The notes beneath the pieces were generated by a model. That model saw nothing but the letters and a program-made list of their open reading frames with translations. It was not told where the DNA came from and ran no database searches. From assembly GCA_013368445.1 (NCBI GenBank), contig JAACJO010000005.1, positions 1,302,001-1,366,000 of the forward strand: a stretch of DNA of 64,000 bases, written 5' to 3'. Positions 33,410-43,999 of this stretch are shown piece after piece; the first letter of the stretch is position 1; each line of letters starts with the position of its first letter. Position numbers and translations under genes: made by a program. Origin of the DNA: Leucocoprinus leucothites. Its lineage: Eukaryota > Basidiomycota > Agaricomycetes > Agaricales > Agaricaceae.

Positions 33410-34993
33410 ATGCAGAGCTTCATCATTCGATCCTCTGCAAGGTCAGGTCTTCGCTTGTGCAACAACACATTTGCTCGTGTATGTCGTTCGCAGTCGTCCA
33501 AACCACCCCAAGACAGTACTTGGAAACAGGCGCACACTCCCGAGTCCCCTGTCTTGGTCCAGGAGAACTTTCCTAAACACTTTGTGTTTGTATTGGACGT
33601 TGGCAGGCGTTTCATCAAGTTCTCATTCATTGGAGTCGTGCTGTTGGGTGTTGCTGCTGGGGGTGCCTATGAAGGGGCTCACATCTGGGTGGAAAAGAAC
33701 GGTCTTGCTCCAGAAACTGACGAAGAAGTGAAGAAATGGCAGTGGGAGTCCGATGCAGACAAATGGACGGGTGATCCGGCGCATGGAGGGACCGATCCGG
33801 GTTTAGGGTTCAAAGCTCGTCACCTCCTTCGTGCCGCATGGATGGCATACACCTGGGGCATCGGCCATAATACAACAGCCATCGGAAATCACGACCAGCG
33901 TGGCTCAGGGCTTGTCGGGCCCGCAGGGATAAATGTCGTTAACCCCCAACTCCAAGTGACAGAACATTTCCTACGAACAGCTATTCGTCTCGCTGAGTCA
34001 ATCCCAAACAAACTCTATCCTCATACGCTGCCTCAGCTTTTCACCCTTCACGGGACCGTGTTGGAGAAATTAGGCTCTGATTTCCTACCTGAAGCTAAGT
34101 CCGACTTTGAGCGTGCATGGGCCGGACTTGATGCCAAGGGCTTAAATTCAGCACGCACTGCATTGAAACTTGGAGATGTTGTCGCCCGTGCAGGGTCGGG
34201 AACGCAAGCGTTTGAGTGGTGGGCGCGCACACTACAACTCATTGACGGCAAATCCTCTCAAAATCCCTCAGACCCCAAGGAACTAATTCCACAACAGCCA
34301 CCGCCATCACCCCTCGCACAACGATTATTATCGTCTACTCTCGTGTCATTATCAGCTTTTTATGCCAAATCAGGACAGTATCGTACGGCAGAATCAGTTG
34401 ACGAGAAAGCTCTCTCCGTCCTTCGCGCGATCCCGACTCCACATTCCCTGACATCTGCATCTCCGCCACAAGCACTTCATGCATTATTCCTCTTGCAACG
34501 GTCATCCATCCTCTCTATTCACCTCGCAGAAGTCCAATATGCACAACGCAAGCCTGTGACGTCCTCCATTCAATGGTTAACTTTCGCAGCAGAAAGCTCG
34601 GAACGCGTCGCAAATGCACTCACAGGACTTCCTCTCTCCAAATCTCAGGAATTTCATGCCAAAAATCCCCTACCCCACCCACTAGAAGAGCGTCTGCTGA
34701 CCTCTTATTCGTCTTCTCGAAGCATGAAACCTGTGGCTGAGGGCTTGTTGCGTGATGCCCGTAGGACAGCCGCCGAAGCGTGGAATTTGATGGGCATGTT
34801 GCACGAAGCAAGAGAAGGGAAAAGTTCGAAACTAGCGTTGGAGTGTTTTGAACGTGCTGTTGAGTGGGCTGGCACTCCGTCGCCCAACGGTGTTGGCGGA
34901 AAAGAGGCAGCAGCGGGTATTCCAGATGCAGATTGGAGAATCTTTTGGAGTAACTACCAGCACGCTTCAAATCAGGCTCAGGTGGCGAAGTAA
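33410..34993 (+). CDS. Mitochondrial TPR-type membrane protein, Mgr3-like
   Basis: Single-exon gene of 527 residues. The N-terminus is Ser/Arg-rich and acid-free (MQSFIIRSSARSGLRLCNNT), a likely presequence. One membrane segment follows (FIKFSFIGVVLLGVAAGGAY, about residues 67-86). The rest is helical with TPR-like units, such as PQLFTLHGTVLEKLGSDFL, ALKLGDVVARAGSGTQAFEWW and AWNLMGMLHEAREGKSSKLA. This layout fits yeast Mgr3, an inner-membrane TPR protein that with Mgr1 brings substrates to the i-AAA protease Yme1, whose gene lies 9 kb away. Absence of introns is unusual in this window. The mitochondrial and TPR features are visible; the Mgr3 assignment rests on architecture and remains an inference. 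Confidence 0.75.
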   Translation: MQSFIIRSSARSGLRLCNNTFARVCRSQSSKPPQDSTWKQAHTPESPVLVQENFPKHFVFVLDVGRRFIKFSFIGVVLLGVAAGGAYEGAHIWVEKNGLAPETDEEVKKWQWESDADKWTGDPAHGGTDPGLGFKARHLLRAAWMAYTWGIGHNTTAIGNHDQRGSGLVGPAGINVVNPQLQVTEHFLRTAIRLAESIPNKLYPHTLPQLFTLHGTVLEKLGSDFLPEAKSDFERAWAGLDAKGLNSARTALKLGDVVARAGSGTQAFEWWARTLQLIDGKSSQNPSDPKELIPQQPPPSPLAQRLLSSTLVSLSAFYAKSGQYRTAESVDEKALSVLRAIPTPHSLTSASPPQALHALFLLQRSSILSIHLAEVQYAQRKPVTSSIQWLTFAAESSERVANALTGLPLSKSQEFHAKNPLPHPLEERLLTSYSSSRSMKPVAEGLLRDARRTAAEAWNLMGMLHEAREGKSSKLALECFERAVEWAGTPSPNGVGGKEAAAGIPDADWRIFWSNYQHASNQAQVAK

Positions 34994-35637
34994 TTCGGTC
35001 CTGGCCCTCGATATTCTTCCAATTTACTGACCTCTCTCGGTCTCCACTCTTCTGCTTCTTCCATCTCTGCCATCAGTCTTTAATGGCCGGCTCTTGACCG
35101 CATGTGAAGAAAATGACAATTTATGGTTTGATGTTGTCGAAGTCATCCACCTTGAACTGCCTAATAATAGTTATGTTTTCCATCTTAATAGAGTTAACAT
35201 ATGGTTGAATGAAGCTCCGAATTGGTCTGTTATATGTCAAATGATGGCGTGCCTAATTTCCTCATTGATAATGAAGATTGGAAAGAAATTCTGGAGATCG
35301 TGGAATTGTCGGTTCCAAGGGTGCGTGCCACTCAATCTTATGGCGCTGTGTTCATTGTTGTCAGCGCTTTTTTAAAGACACAAGTCTTGGCGCTCACTAC
35401 ATTGTCACTTTGAATAGGGGGAAATCACGTAAACATACTAATATGAGGTCATCAGAACCCCTTTCCGTTTTTCGCCCGCGAGTGCAAGTTACTGGCTATA
35501 GTAGATGCTTGTCCGGAGGTTCCGCGCCGGGAAAGATGCTGTTATCGAAATAGGTTGTCTCCGATCGCAGGTACATCGATATCATCTTACTCGACCTCCG
35601 CATTATCCCTACCTCGGAAACGACTTTCAAAAGAACG
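34994..35637. other. Intergenic, no gene seen
   Basis: 644 bp between the Mgr3-like gene and the DPP III gene, both on plus. Frames at 35094-35413 are open but without motifs or codon pattern; I treat them as chance. Contains the promoter of the DPP III gene. Confidence 0.45.
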
Positions 35638-38600
35638 ATGGCTTCTGTTCTCAATAACGAACGTTTTCTCGCCGATCGCGCAGCGCCCCTGTGCAGCTTG
35701 GACGTAGCCAAATCTTTCGCTCAACTGAGGTACGAGATGAACTCTTCGGCATAACGGCTGAAGCCTCATTCTACGCGTATGAAGTTCTCAGGAGAAGAAA
35801 TACACTCACTTTCTGAGCCAAGCGTCATGGGCTGGTGCCCGAATCATTCAAGGTCCCCGTGTCGTTATCATTCACTTCTAGTGGCGCTTAACGAATTGAT
35901 AGGCCAATGGACCCCACACGCCACCGAGCTATACGATTTGTTGATCCTCATTTTTAGTAACAATAAAGGGTCTAAGCTCGGGGACCTGGACGCATTGCGT
36001 ACTACTTCTCAAGTCTCTGAGGAGGAATGGGATGACCTACTTCAATACACCACCCAAGTATGCTGTTCCCCTCTCTATCCGCCTCATCCACGAGGCTCAA
36101 ATTGTTAACAGGTTCTCAGCAACCTTGCCAACTACAAGTCGTTTGGCTTCACCAAAATCAACCCACGGATCCCCGCGGACAAGCTCGAAGCAGTTATCCG
36201 GAACTCCACCAACAAAGACAAGGCTCTGCCCCTGTGGAACAAAGTAACACCTCTGCCCGTGTTGAATTCTTGATAGCTTACAGTTGTTTCGCTTCAGCTC
36301 AAAGAACACATCTACTCCACCTCTCCGGAGCCAAACTTGTTTATTGGGAAACGCAGCCTCGGGCATGTGTCAAACTATTACCTCGGTGAGGTGATCGAGG
36401 ATGACGAAGTGGCTGCTGTTCAAGCAGCTGCTGAAAAGTTGAACGTTGATGTTTTAAACACTCGGTGGGTCATTCAGTTTGAACCCCCCTGTGGCTTGTA
36501 ACTAACACCGCGCCGCGTGTCCAGTGTTGTAAAGAATGGACCAGGCGAGTATATCCTACGTGTGGCGTCGGCCTCTGCGACTGCATCAACCACCCATGAG
36601 ATCGACATTCAGGGGAAGACAGCCAAGCTTACGGTCGAGTACGGTGATTTCTCTTCGGTCCTCCAGCGAGTCAATGGAGCGTTACGCGAGGTGATTCCTG
36701 CTCGAACTACTGCGCTGCCTTTTGGATCCGCTCATGGACGGATTCTAGGCTAAAAAATATGCGGCAAATGAGCACCAGGTCAAAATGATTGAGGGATACA
36801 TTAAATCGTAAGTACTTTCGTCCTATCCTGATCCACCACCCTTCTCATTTCGCCAGGTTTGACACGGGCTCCATTCAGGACCATAAGGATGCCTCCAAGG
36901 AGTGGGTGAAGGATGTGGGGCCTGTAGTTGAGTCCTACATTGGGGTGTGTTCTACACATGGTATGTAGCGTTAGCTCGGACTGACCACTCCATCGGTAGT
37001 TCATCGAAACCTATGTTGACCCCTATGGTGGACGTGCGGAGTGGGAAGGTAACTACATTATCGACCCTCCTTCCTTGTAAGCTGGCTCATCAAGCATAGG
37101 ATTCACTGCGATTGTCAACAAGACGCTCAGTGCTAGATATGAGATTTTGGTGAACCAAGCACCCGAGCTGATTAAAGTCCTACCTTGGGGTCCGGACTTC
37201 GAAGTCGACAAGTTTAGGAAACCCGACTTCACGGCCCTGGAAGTCGTTAATTTTGCAACTGGAGGTTTGGAGCATTGCTATGTCCATTTCCAGCCCGAAA
37301 GCTGATAGATTTCCAGGCATTCCTGCCGGCATTAATGTAAGGTTCTTTGCCGAAAGTTGTCGCAAGCACTAATCGATTTTCCTCCCTACTTTTCGACAGA
37401 TCCCTGTGAGATATTTGCTAATGAATGCAACTTTAGTCTGAATACGACTTTTATCAGAATTACTACGATATACGAGAATCGACAGGTTTCAAGAACGTCT
37501 CCCTTGCTGTAAGATCATTTTTCTGTGTGGTGATGGTGTACTTCACACTGACGGTTCTTGTACCCGGTTAGAATATTCTAGCCGCGAAAGCTCCAAGTGA
37601 GTCTCTCGTCTCTCGTTTGAAGAGCCTCCCTGACAAGCCTGAGGTTATAATCAGATGAGGAGCTTACTTTCATCCATCCTGACGACGTCAACCTGTATAA
37701 CGCCTGGGACAGCCGAGCATTCGAGCTGCAGGTCGCGAATCATGAGCTCCTGGGTCATGGTTCAGGCAAGCAATTTGAGGAGTACGCAGATGGAACTAAG
37801 AACTTTGACCCTGAAAAGGTGTATTTGTGGATAATTTCATTCCAACTCCTGATCGGCTGGCTAACTCGGTTTACAGGTCATCAATCCTTTAACCGGTAAA
37901 CCAATGTACGAACGGTTTGCTTCGCAATATTCCCGCCAGTTCACTTCCTGATCATACATCTATATCTCAGCACATCCTGGTACAAGCCGGGCCAGACCCC
38001 GGGTTCTGTCCTTGGTGAAGTGTCTTCTTCCATGGAAGAATGCCGCGCTGAGACAGTTGCCCTTTACCGTGAGTCTGGACCATGAAACTTTGTATCTCCT
38101 TCAGTGTCATATTTTTGGACAGTCGTCAGCGAGCCTGCAATCCTGAAGATTTTTAATGTGAGTAGACAATCATTCGGCCTCCCCATTGGACTGAACACCT
38201 ATCTTTCCCCGTCAGTACACAAACAAACAAGACGTCGAGGACGTTCAATACATTACATTTTTGCTCATGGCCAGGGCTGGCCTCCGCGCCCTTGAATTTT
38301 ACGATCCTGTCAACAAAAAGCATGGTCAAGCTCACATGCAGGCTAGGTGGACATTTTCAGGCCATCTGTCAGCGACCCTACCTAATACGATCTTCAGGCT
38401 TGGTATCACTCAGCATCTGATTCGTTCCGGCATCGCACGATTGGAGGAGGTCCGCGATGGCAATGGTGCTCTCGTGAACCTTTACGTTCGAGTGAGTAAA
38501 ATAAGCGGAACATGTCATTAAATTCTCGTGTGTCCACTCACCGACTGTTTCGTGGCTTTTTTTCGGGCAACTAGGTCGATCGAGATCTTGTTTTGACCAA

Positions 38601-38933
38601 GGGCAGAGAGGCCGCTGGAAAGCTGCTCGTAGAACTCCAAGTCCGCAAAAGCACAGCTGATGGCCTCGGTGCCCGCGCGTTCTACAACGATTTGACCACG
38701 CCCTTTGCCGGATGGGAAGGAGAGATAAGGGATCTCGTTCTGGCCAAGAAACAGGTGTGGAATATCAGTTAATCTCTGGCCCTTGTCCGCTCTGACAGAT
38801 TGTGGTCTTTATTCAGCCACGCAAAATTTTTGTCCAGCCCAATACACTTTCGGTTGACGGTGAAATCCAATTGAAGGAATATCCCTTGACCCCTGCAGGT
38901 GCCATTGAAAGTTTCATCGAACGCAATCTGTGA
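35638..38933 (+). CDS. Dipeptidyl peptidase III
   Basis: Cytosolic zinc exopeptidase of family M49, releasing dipeptides from short peptides. Twenty-two exons give 696 residues, the normal family length. Start MASVLNNERFLADR; then SQASWAGARIIQGQWTP, SVNATTG-like region replaced by FATGGIPAGINIPNYYDIRE, TGFKNVSLANILAAKAP, the zinc site ELQVANHELLGHGSGK (HEXXGH type) and the third ligand in SSSMEECRAETVALYL. ITFLLMARAGLRALEFYDP and KHGQAHMQARLGITQHLI follow; it ends with AIESFIERNL. Exons 37317-37336 (20 nt) and 37400-37405 (6 nt, encoding Ile-Pro) are very small, yet together they restore the conserved GINIPNY. Introns run 49-83 nt and all are GT-AG. Identification firm, with all catalytic residues present. 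Confidence 0.94.
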
Positions 38934-39129
38934 TGGAACTCTTCTGGAATTACGGCAATGGGTATCTGGAATTCAATGAATATAATATAATCCGGATGGG
39001 TCCGTGTGTAGTGGAGGGTATTGCTCTAAATACACGCTAGATGCCAAAGTACCTGTGAAATAAAGAATATATGTGATATGTAGTATAAATTAGCGAGAAT
39101 GATCATCAAGGAGAGGAGATAGGCCAGCA

Positions 39130-40786
39130 TCATGATGTCTCCCTTATTAGACCGACTACAACAGTGACGCTATGGGCTGGGTTGAGCAGGTTAGCAAATG
39201 AAAGATGATAAATGTGCTTACTCGTCCTCTTTCTGTCAACGAGAACTGCAGGTCAACACTACGGATGGAAGGAAGTCGGTTGATTACTTACCCCTCCACG
39301 GAAGAACATGCCTTGACGGGCTGCGTCCCCTAAAAAAAATAGAATTAATATGGTAGATAGCAAAGGTAAGATTTATATGCTCACTTTCGAAGGGACTGAC
39401 CCGGGTCTTGCTCCTCATACACTGCTGGGAGTACTCGACCATGCGGTCGGCCATAGCCTGGGCAATCTCATGGTCTGAACCGCCTGACCGCGCAACAAGC
39501 CGACATATTGTTGCCATCTCGGACGGGAAAACGTTATCTGAGAAACCGTCCGTCTAAAAGGTAGTAAATAGTGAGATCAGGGCTCATAGCCCGTTAGTAC
39601 CGTTCAAATGACAGGAAGCGTACATATGCTACCACGATATCGCCGTCTCTTAGCTTAGTTTGGAAGGTATCTGCGTCCCTTGGAGAATCAACACATGCAC
39701 GAGAAAACTTGCGACCAGCATTCGAGGGAAGTTTCGTAAGTTGTCTTTGAAGTGGGTGAGAAGCAAGTCGTCAGCGCAGTTCGCGTGTACTTACTTAGGG
39801 CAATTGAAAAAATGCGTCTGAGTTCGTTGCCTGTAAAATACTGATGACGAACGAATTATCGCGAAACCGCTATCTCCTAGGCTAATCAATTACCACAGGT
39901 TATTTTACGAGCCTGTCTTAGGAGTGAGTTACGTACTTGGCAGACCGTAAAATACCATTCGCTGCATTCAAGCTGATGATACATGCGGTACTTGAACCTA
40001 TTTGGCGAGTGAGATAGAACACCTTATAGACCGGTATCCTTCGCCGTGGGCTAACCTGCTTGCACTAGTTTCTCTCTGAGGACACCGTGATATGCCAGGT
40101 CTAGACAATCATACGGTGCCATCTCCCAGCCCTCTATTTGCTCCCGCTCTTCATAGTCCAGTGTAGGATCAATCTCTGGTTCCCCTGCCCAGGCACTTCG
40201 AGAATACCGATGGGCGTGGTACATTAGGGCTTGTGAGAATAGGGATGGGTCGACTCCACTTTCTACCCAACCACCTACACCATCTGCTACACCAAATGAT
40301 ATACCCTCCACAACCGTGAGGGGAATGATTATTGAGATAGGGAGGAGCAGAGATTGAACCTTAGATACATACCGAACCATTCCGCATCTGTTGGTGAACG
40401 GAAGGGCGAGAGTGTGATAAGTTCGAGTTGTTACACTTCAGGAGAGGGCACGGAAGGAATAGGCGTACCTCTTGCACGAAAAAGAAGTCTTCGCCTGCAT
40501 CTGCACTTTTGACCGCCTTCGGTCGTGACAGTGTTTCATCCCTCCATGAACCGATGGGTCCTTCCGAGGGAAAGGGTATCTTAAATCGCGGGTCCAAGTC
40601 ACTTTGCAGCTTTCCTGCCCAGCTTGCACCAATGTGAAATGCATATGGTCTGGGTAAACTGGTGGTAGTTGACAATCTGCTAAGAGCTTTTGCGCGCGTT
40701 GACGCTGCGGTTTTCACGAAGGATTTTCGGGCAAGTTCCCGTTGAAATTCCGAACCATAGTGAGCTAAACGCGTGGGTATACGCAT
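39130..40786 (-). CDS. PTC7: PP2C-type protein phosphatase, Ptc7-like
   Basis: Mn/Mg-dependent Ser/Thr phosphatase; Ptc7 in yeast is mitochondrial and acts on coenzyme Q synthesis proteins. The N-terminus is Arg/Ser-rich (MRIPTRLAHYGSEFQRELAR, then STRAKALSRLSTTTSLPRP), fitting a presequence. PP2C motifs in order: SADAGEDFFFVQE, FGVADGVGGWVESGVDPSLF, LGDSGFAIIR, YRQRTQTHFFNCPKQLT, DGDIVVAYTDGFSDNVF, and FFRGGKEDDVTVVVGLI at the end. Metal-binding aspartates are present. I see nine exons or so; exon 2 is only 15 nt (complement 40373-40387), encoding MRNGS. Last exon uses the second AG so that DDVTVVV is kept. Start ATG at 40786. Confidence 0.88.
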
Positions 40787-40954
40787 GAAATGGGAGAAAG
40801 TGGGAATAGGTAGAATGGGGGATGGTGAGCGGAATAGTGATTGTAAAAACTAGGTCGAATTCTAAATTCTGCAGTAAACGTCATTATTCCACGTGACTAC
40901 ATACTGCTCTCTGTTTTATTGCCGGATGAGGTACCCGCTATACATGAACATAAC

Positions 40955-43308
40955 TCATATTGTCTTTTTTGTAGCCCAGGCTTCCCAATCAAACCTCGAC
41001 TCCTCTGCCTTTTTCCCTTTCCCTTTCCCTTGGCTCTTCTTCGGCCTTAGGGGGGCAACCGTACTTGTGGTTTTGTTGAGTGAAGCCGGGCTTGAAGTAC
41101 TCGATATTGATTCAGGTGGCCACACGTCCCGTCGCTTCTGTTGCTCCTTTCCTCGCTCCGTTGATGTCATGGTGGCAGCTCTGGAAATAATTGTTGATGG
41201 AGGCCCCCACTGGCTGATGGACTTGGCAATGATATCCCTATCCTTAGCTTGCCGCGGGGTTGGTGCAGTTGGAGTCGTTTCGTGAGAATCAAGGTCTTGT
41301 GCCATTCGAGTGCTTTTCTCAATAAGCTCTTGAGTGAACGTAGGGACTCTGAGCGCCGAAATCGGCCTCAGAGGTTTCTGGACTTTCCGATTAAAGGGGT
41401 TTATCTCGATGGGCTGCGCAGTTTGTGTTGGGGGTGGATTTAGTGAAACAGCTTGTGTCGATTCGCTTTGGGGCTGTATGGTTTCTTTCTGTCGGCGCCG
41501 AACAGCAAGTGCAGTCATGGCATGTAGGCCTACCTGCGCTTTCAACATGTTCCTGTTTCCAGGAGCAATGTCAACAGGGGCAGCATTCGTCCCATTCACT
41601 CGCGCGTTTTCTGCTAATCGAGCCTCCTTTTCTAGAAGTTCGTCCAACTCTTTTCCAAGCAAATGCCATGGCCGCATTGGACGATACAGCATCAAATCAT
41701 CATCGTAGTTGCCTCTGGTAACGCTCAGAGGCACATATGCAGTCGCCCGCTGATGATCTGCATCGTACCAGTGCAGCCCGCGGCGGGGGAGGATGTTCAT
41801 TGGGTGCCCAACAGTCTGTTCATCCGTTTCAGAATCTGAACTCATTTCAACAGTCCTCGGAAAACATCCTTCGGGAGAACTTTCCTGGGGGTCACGCCCG
41901 GCTGCACTGGGCCGTTTAAACCTTTTGAGAGGACGCGTCTCGGACGGAAGAAAGCCCCTTTGTGAAGGCTCCTTCAGGCGCCATGGATTATTATCTAGTG
42001 GGGTGGGCTTCGAAAATATTTGATCAGTAGGTTAGAAGGGATCCAAGAGTGGCTCACCGTCTTGCGTAGCTGTCGCAAAGATTGCTTTTTGCCTTTGATT
42101 CGGGAATGCGAGTCACCGACAAGTTTTTCGTCGTACTCATACTCTTGGTACCAAAATCCTTCTGGACTCTCATTTCTTCTCCAGCTAATCTCCTCTTCGC
42201 CTTGATCCTCTTCTGACAATGATTCCTCGTCATTCTCGTCTCCCTGGTCATTGCGATCATGAGATATATCATCGTAATACTGATGGGTAGAATCCCCTTG
42301 TTTCTCGTAGCGCTCAGTCAATGCGCTTGCGATCTGTTCGTGACAGAGATTCTTGATTCGAAGAGTAAAGCAATATTGTCTGGGAGCAGAAAACATCCGT
42401 ATATCCTGCTGATGTTTTTGCAATACTTCAAGAGAGGATGCCAAATCCGAGGAAAACATCCTTCTTTCTTTGGATGCTGAAAACGACGATTTGTTCGGGG
42501 TAGTTGGAGGGCGGCACTTTGTTCCTCGCAGATCTGAAAAATATCAGTTCAGCCCGCGTGAGGAAGAATGGTTTTTCCCACCAACGACGGTCAGAAGTGG
42601 GAAGGACGAGAGGACTTGGTAGACCGTGTCATCAATTCCTGCACAATGCTTGAGGCGTAGGACGCGAAGACCCCAAGGTCCATTCAGGGCTCGTGCAGAC
42701 TCTTCCGGGTCATTGACTCTGAGAGTTCGTGCCAGCGCCACGATACCACGGGAGGATAGCCGAGTATTACTAGCATCAAGGGCTGTCAGTGTATGCAAGC
42801 CTCTCAGCCCAGTAATACTATCATCTGTGAGAGCATCACAACCAGGAAGCTCTAAGATAGTTAGTAGGGAAAAAGTATCTGTATTTTTTATTCCTTGAAT
42901 CAAAGGCAAGAGATTATCGTTTAAGGCAAGGGTATAGTTTCGCAGTTCAGTCGGTATCTGGTCAAATATCTGAATGATAGTAGCCCATAAACGTGGATCA
43001 AGCTTTCTGAGGTCAGGCTCCAAGTCGTCCACAGAGCGCATGTAGTAATTATTTCTGGCAGGTGCTGCCCGGAGAAGCTTGTCGATGAGACGAAAGCTCT
43101 TTGGTGGAAGAGATTTTGGTGGTCGGTATATTAGTTTGTAAGGAAGTTGAATTTGATCGGGGGATTCGGAGATGCATTGGAGGCAGAACCAGACCAGAGA
43201 GGGCACACGGGGGCCTCTGCAATGAGTCTCTGGTTGCAAATAGACATCTGGTGTGCTCTTCCAACGTGAGTAGAATAGACTCTTGTCTGCCTCCAGCTTA
43301 GAGTTCAT
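40955..43308 (-). CDS. Leucine-rich-repeat-like protein of unknown function
   Basis: Not named. Exons complement(42582..43308), (42058..42533), (40955..42007); 751 residues from the first ATG at 43308. The N-terminal third contains RNI/LRR-like repeats: LLTILELPGCDALTDDSITG, LRGLHTLTALDASNTRLSSR and PWGLRVLRLKHCAGIDDTVY, ending LLTVVDLRGTKCRP across intron 1. Such repeats are common in F-box/LRR proteins, but no F-box is visible. The middle is acidic (RNDQGDENDEESLSEEDQGE) and the C-terminal third disordered and Ser/Pro/Lys-rich, with a basic stretch RPKKSQGKGKGKK and a final DWEAWATKKTI. It is divergent from FKS1 and 168 bp upstream in map terms from the Ptc7-like gene start. A scaffold role is possible but unproven. 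Confidence 0.75.
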
Positions 43309-43999
43309 TCCCAAGGTGTGGAGTGTGTAACGGGGACCTGTTTGACGCTTGTAACTGTTACTTTCGTGACACGTGATAGCCCAATAGGGAAATCGCCTGT
43401 CAGGGCTAATTAAATTGCGTAGGTAGCTTTTTGTAGTGATAAGTACTCCAACATTTTGCAATCTTTTACTTGACGTGGTGGTGCAAAGCCTGGAGGGAGG
43501 AAGCGATTTGATATGCCCGGTTGACTTCTGAACCAGTCACAGCGGGACGTGTTCTAGTGGGCATGATCTGTGATGTGACGTTGAGTTGCGAGCGCACTTC
43601 AAAATTGAGGAGAACAAGTACTTCCAAAAGCCTTTGCAGCCGGAAGGTCGCATGCACACAGGATTTGTCACTTCTTTGTTCTGTCTATCAAAGGCGCAGA
43701 GGGTTAATTTGCGGAGCTCTCCATTCCTTTAGTAGAACAATCAGCGTTGCGTGGGGAAAATGTGACGGTCGCATCACAAATGTCACAGGATCAGATTTAC
43801 TCAGTCGGTCGCCATAGAAGGGACTACCATTTCCACCTCCGTCACCCCAACTCTTTCCTCGCTGGCGTCGACGACTTCCCTCTCTTTACCACTCATCTTT
43901 TTCTGTGGGCAATTTTCTGACGCGACGCCCTTTTGTACCTTCCACTCTTTTGCAGTTTACTAGATATTCTCCCATTCTCACAAGAGTACACCAGTGGTC
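43309..43999. promoter_or_regulatory. Divergent spacer upstream of FKS1
   Basis: 691 bp between the LRR-like gene start (minus) and the glucan synthase start at 44000 (plus). A pyrimidine-rich stretch (43830-43990) directly precedes the FKS1 ATG, as is common for strongly expressed fungal genes. No TATA box could be fixed. Confidence 0.4.
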
